Assembly (NCBI GenBank): GCA_031555145.1
Contig: JAVBUR010000080.1
Location: 1 to 26,367, forward strand
DNA: 26,367 nt
Direction of reading: 5' to 3'
From: JAJDIA01 sp031555145
GTDB taxonomy: Bacteria > Bacteroidota > Bacteroidia > Bacteroidales > Tannerellaceae
Of this stretch, positions 25,117-26,367 are shown one piece after another. The notes under the pieces are model-generated. The model made no database searches and was not told where the DNA came from. It saw only the letters and a program-made list of their open reading frames with translations. The position numbers and the translations under genes are program-made. The stretch's first letter is position 1, and the number at the start of each line of letters is the position of its first letter.

Positions 25117-25187
25117 TACTAACGCCAATAGAAGAACTGACAATCTTCTTTAGACGTAATTCTCAGCATTTTAATAACGAAACAAAA

Positions 25188-25403
25188 CTAGCAAGTGGCA
25201 TGCCTAGTTTCCTCGCACATGACATTAGGATCAACCGATTGACATGTACGATTGGAACAATAAACAGTGCAATCATCAGCACAAGAACCGCATCCTGTAA
25301 ATCTACTTTTAGGTGTGGTGTTCCCTCCTTTTACTTCATTCATGTCTTCAGAACTTAATTTCGCAATCACATCTTTCTTTAAGGATAATTTTTTCTTTTC
25401 CAT
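25188..25403 (-). CDS. lanA: Class I lanthipeptide precursor peptide
   Basis: This 71-aa peptide has the Bacteroidota lanthipeptide leader pattern KKLSLKKDVIAKLS followed by EVKGG, a double-glycine end at residue 27. The 44-residue core (28-71) contains seven Cys (38, 41, 45, 49, 54, 63, 71) and eleven Ser/Thr, enough for up to seven (methyl)lanthionine rings; the last residue is Cys. It starts at ATG 25401-25403 and is transcribed towards the split lanB and lanC genes. The GG end predicts cleavage by a C39-type peptidase, often fused to an exporter, but none is encoded in this window. Antibacterial activity is possible but not shown by the sequence. Confidence 0.92.
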   Translation of the reverse strand: MEKKKLSLKKDVIAKLSSEDMNEVKGGNTTPKSRFTGCGSCADDCTVYCSNRTCQSVDPNVMCEETRHATC

Positions 25404-25442
25404 AACAATTGACTTAAATAGTTAATAATAATGTTAACGACG

Positions 25443-25474
25443 TAAATATAATACTATTTATTGTAACACAGCAA
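25443..25474 (-). promoter_or_regulatory. Candidate promoter of the lanthipeptide operon
   Basis: On the minus strand TATATTTA (25450-25443) matches the Bacteroidota -7 element at all but the last position, and TTG (25474-25472) lies 21 nt upstream. The leader to the lanA ATG would be about 35 nt and is very AT-rich. Confidence 0.45.
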
Positions 25475-25710
25475 TCATCCACAGAATAGTCATCATGCTT
25501 ACATGAAAATATTTTGAATAGCCCAACCATCTTGATATAAAAAAGGCTTTTACAGCAGTCCTATGTTAGCATGCGCTAGTTTGCGGGTTTGAGGTCTGCA
25601 ATAAAGATGTATAATCATGAATAATTATCATAATTGCGCAAGAACATCACAACATATAAAGTTTAAGGCTTTTACACAAGGAAAAGGAAACATTTTATTA
25701 CATTTACCCC
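25475..25710. other. AT-rich divergent intergenic region between lanA and the flavoprotein gene
   Basis: No gene is seen. A 12-bp direct repeat, AAGGCTTTTACA, occurs at 25543-25554 and 25665-25676. A weak promoter for the plus-strand flavoprotein may be TTG at 25634-25636 with TATAAAGTTT at 25655. An A-rich stretch (ACAAGGAAAAGGAAA) lies about 20 bases upstream of the ATG at 25711. Confidence 0.35.
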
Positions 25711-26196
25711 ATGAATCACTACGACAATACTTCCGTCCGCCGTCAGGATCGCCTGCTTGGCGAAGTCGAAGCAATGACACTGCTTGCCGAAGGCGAATAT
25801 GGCTTCCTGGCCATGGCCGCCGCTGACCAGTCGGGCTACGGCATCCCCATCAGCTATGCCTGGGAGCCGGGGCATCTCTATTTCCACTGCGCCCCTGAAG
25901 GCGATAAGCTGCGGGCACTCGAAGTGAACAACCGGGTTACCTTCTGCGTCGTAGGCCGCACGCAGGTAATCCCCCACCAGTTCACCTCCCTCTACGAATC
26001 CGTTCTGGTCAAAGGTACCGTTGCCCTGCACCTCTCTGATGAAGAGAAAATGCATGCGCTCGAACTTCTCCTCGACAAATACTCGCCCGCCGACAAAGAA
26101 ACCGGCCTCAAATACGCCGCCAAGTCCTTCGCTCGCACCAGTGTGTTCCGGCTCGACATCACCACCATCTCCGGCAAAACCAAGCAGGGCTTCTAA
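25711..26196 (+). CDS. Pyridoxamine 5'-phosphate oxidase-family (NimA-like) flavin-binding protein
   Basis: This 161-aa protein has the split-barrel flavin-binding pattern of small PNPOx-like proteins: RRQDRLLGEVEAMTLLAEG at the start, GEYGFLAMAA, GIPISYAWEPGHLYFHCAPE, GDKLRALEVNNRVTFCVVG, then VIPHQFTSLYESVLVKGTV. Members bind FMN, F420 or heme, and some (Nim) are linked to nitroimidazole resistance; many are uncharacterised reductases. The family call is strong but a Nim function is not implied. It is divergent from the lanthipeptide operon, with GC content like the left flank, so it probably marks the border of the inserted cluster. Confidence 0.92.
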   Translation: MNHYDNTSVRRQDRLLGEVEAMTLLAEGEYGFLAMAAADQSGYGIPISYAWEPGHLYFHCAPEGDKLRALEVNNRVTFCVVGRTQVIPHQFTSLYESVLVKGTVALHLSDEEKMHALELLLDKYSPADKETGLKYAAKSFARTSVFRLDITTISGKTKQGF

Positions 26197-26226
26197 GGTT
26201 CAGCCTACTGTCAAACTCAACCAAAA

Positions 26227-26325
26227 ATGAAAGTAATGGGTGTTCGCCGCGACGATGAATGCCCGGTCACGGGCATTGTGTTCGTAGCCGTGGGTGCTGG
26301 CGAAGCCGAGCCCACGGTCAATTAG
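26227..26325 (+). CDS. Possible 32-codon ORF containing the window-end repeat
   Basis: An ATG after an A-rich CAACCAAAA begins a 32-codon frame (starts MKVMGVRRDDECPVTGIVF, ends EAEPTVN), 30 bp after the flavoprotein stop. Its middle, ECPVTGIVFVAVGA, is also encoded, with Leu for Phe, by the inverted copy at the left end of the window. Conservation of the peptide argues for coding, but a palindromic non-coding repeat is an alternative. A further ATG at 26341 opens a frame that runs off the window. Confidence 0.4.
   Translation: MKVMGVRRDDECPVTGIVFVAVGAGEAEPTVN
26256..26297 (+). repeat. Right copy of the 42-bp inverted repeat shared with the left window end
   Basis: It matches the reverse complement of 1-42 at 40 of 42 positions and contains the same ATGCCCG/CGGGCAT hairpin. 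An additional palindrome, CCGTGGG (26288-26294) with CCCACGG (26311-26317), overlaps its right end. The arrangement resembles a dispersed palindromic repeat or a repeated small gene; the left copy may extend beyond the window. Confidence 0.72.
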
Positions 26326-26367
26326 AATAACAACAATTATCATGCGCCGCGTCAGCGGTGCCGGCCT

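Noticed and set aside
1..26367. CRISPR arrays, rRNA genes and insertion sequences
   Set aside because: No regularly spaced short repeats, rRNA segments or transposase genes were seen.

Overview
The window looks like a chromosomal segment of a gut Bacteroidales bacterium, most likely Parabacteroides or a close relative. The evidence is two SusC/SusD outer-membrane import loci, promoters of the Bacteroidota type (a TTG element about 20 nt before TAnnTTTG), A-rich ribosome-binding regions, a Bacteroidota-type lanthipeptide leader and many lipoproteins. The genus is inferred, not proven. No database search was run; family names come from motifs read by eye.

Layout. 201-2722 (minus): an SLC13-type permease with an inserted RCK_C/TrkA_C region, followed by a DedA-family membrane protein. 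2911-6627 (plus): a membrane histidine kinase and an NtrC-type response regulator, ending in a strong terminator. 6739-8668 (plus): a -24/-12 (sigma-54-like) promoter, then a lipoprotein with a long Arg/Glu-rich, helix-forming tail and a small collagen-like lipoprotein. 8826-8899 (minus): tRNA-Arg(UCU).

9025-20460 is the centrepiece: a DNA-inversion switch between two divergent SusC/SusD import systems. The right-hand SusC gene (15801-18971) has a promoter, signal peptide and complete N-terminus. The left-hand SusC body (14057-11091, minus) has none of these and is preceded in frame by a TAG stop. A 23-bp sequence is perfectly repeated in inverted orientation at 14053-14075 and 15999-16021, at the homologous codons of both receptors. 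Between the copies lie a tyrosine recombinase gene (14148-15323) and the only SusC promoter. Inverting this roughly 1.97-kb segment would fuse the promoter and first 66 codons in frame to the silent receptor and disconnect the active one. The cell would then switch between a SusC with a canonical SusD and a SusC with a SusD-like_2-type lipoprotein plus a small third lipoprotein. This class of switch is known in Bacteroides; this receptor pair appears to be one more example.

20619-25403 (minus) is a compact class I lanthipeptide cluster: a 71-aa precursor with seven core cysteines, a dehydratase split into two proteins, and a LanC cyclase. No exporter or leader protease is present in the window, and a strong hairpin separates the precursor from the enzyme genes.

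25711-26325 (plus): a flavin-binding (pyridoxamine 5'-phosphate oxidase-like) protein and a possible 32-codon ORF. A 42-bp stretch of that ORF recurs, inverted and with the encoded peptide conserved, at the very left end of the window.
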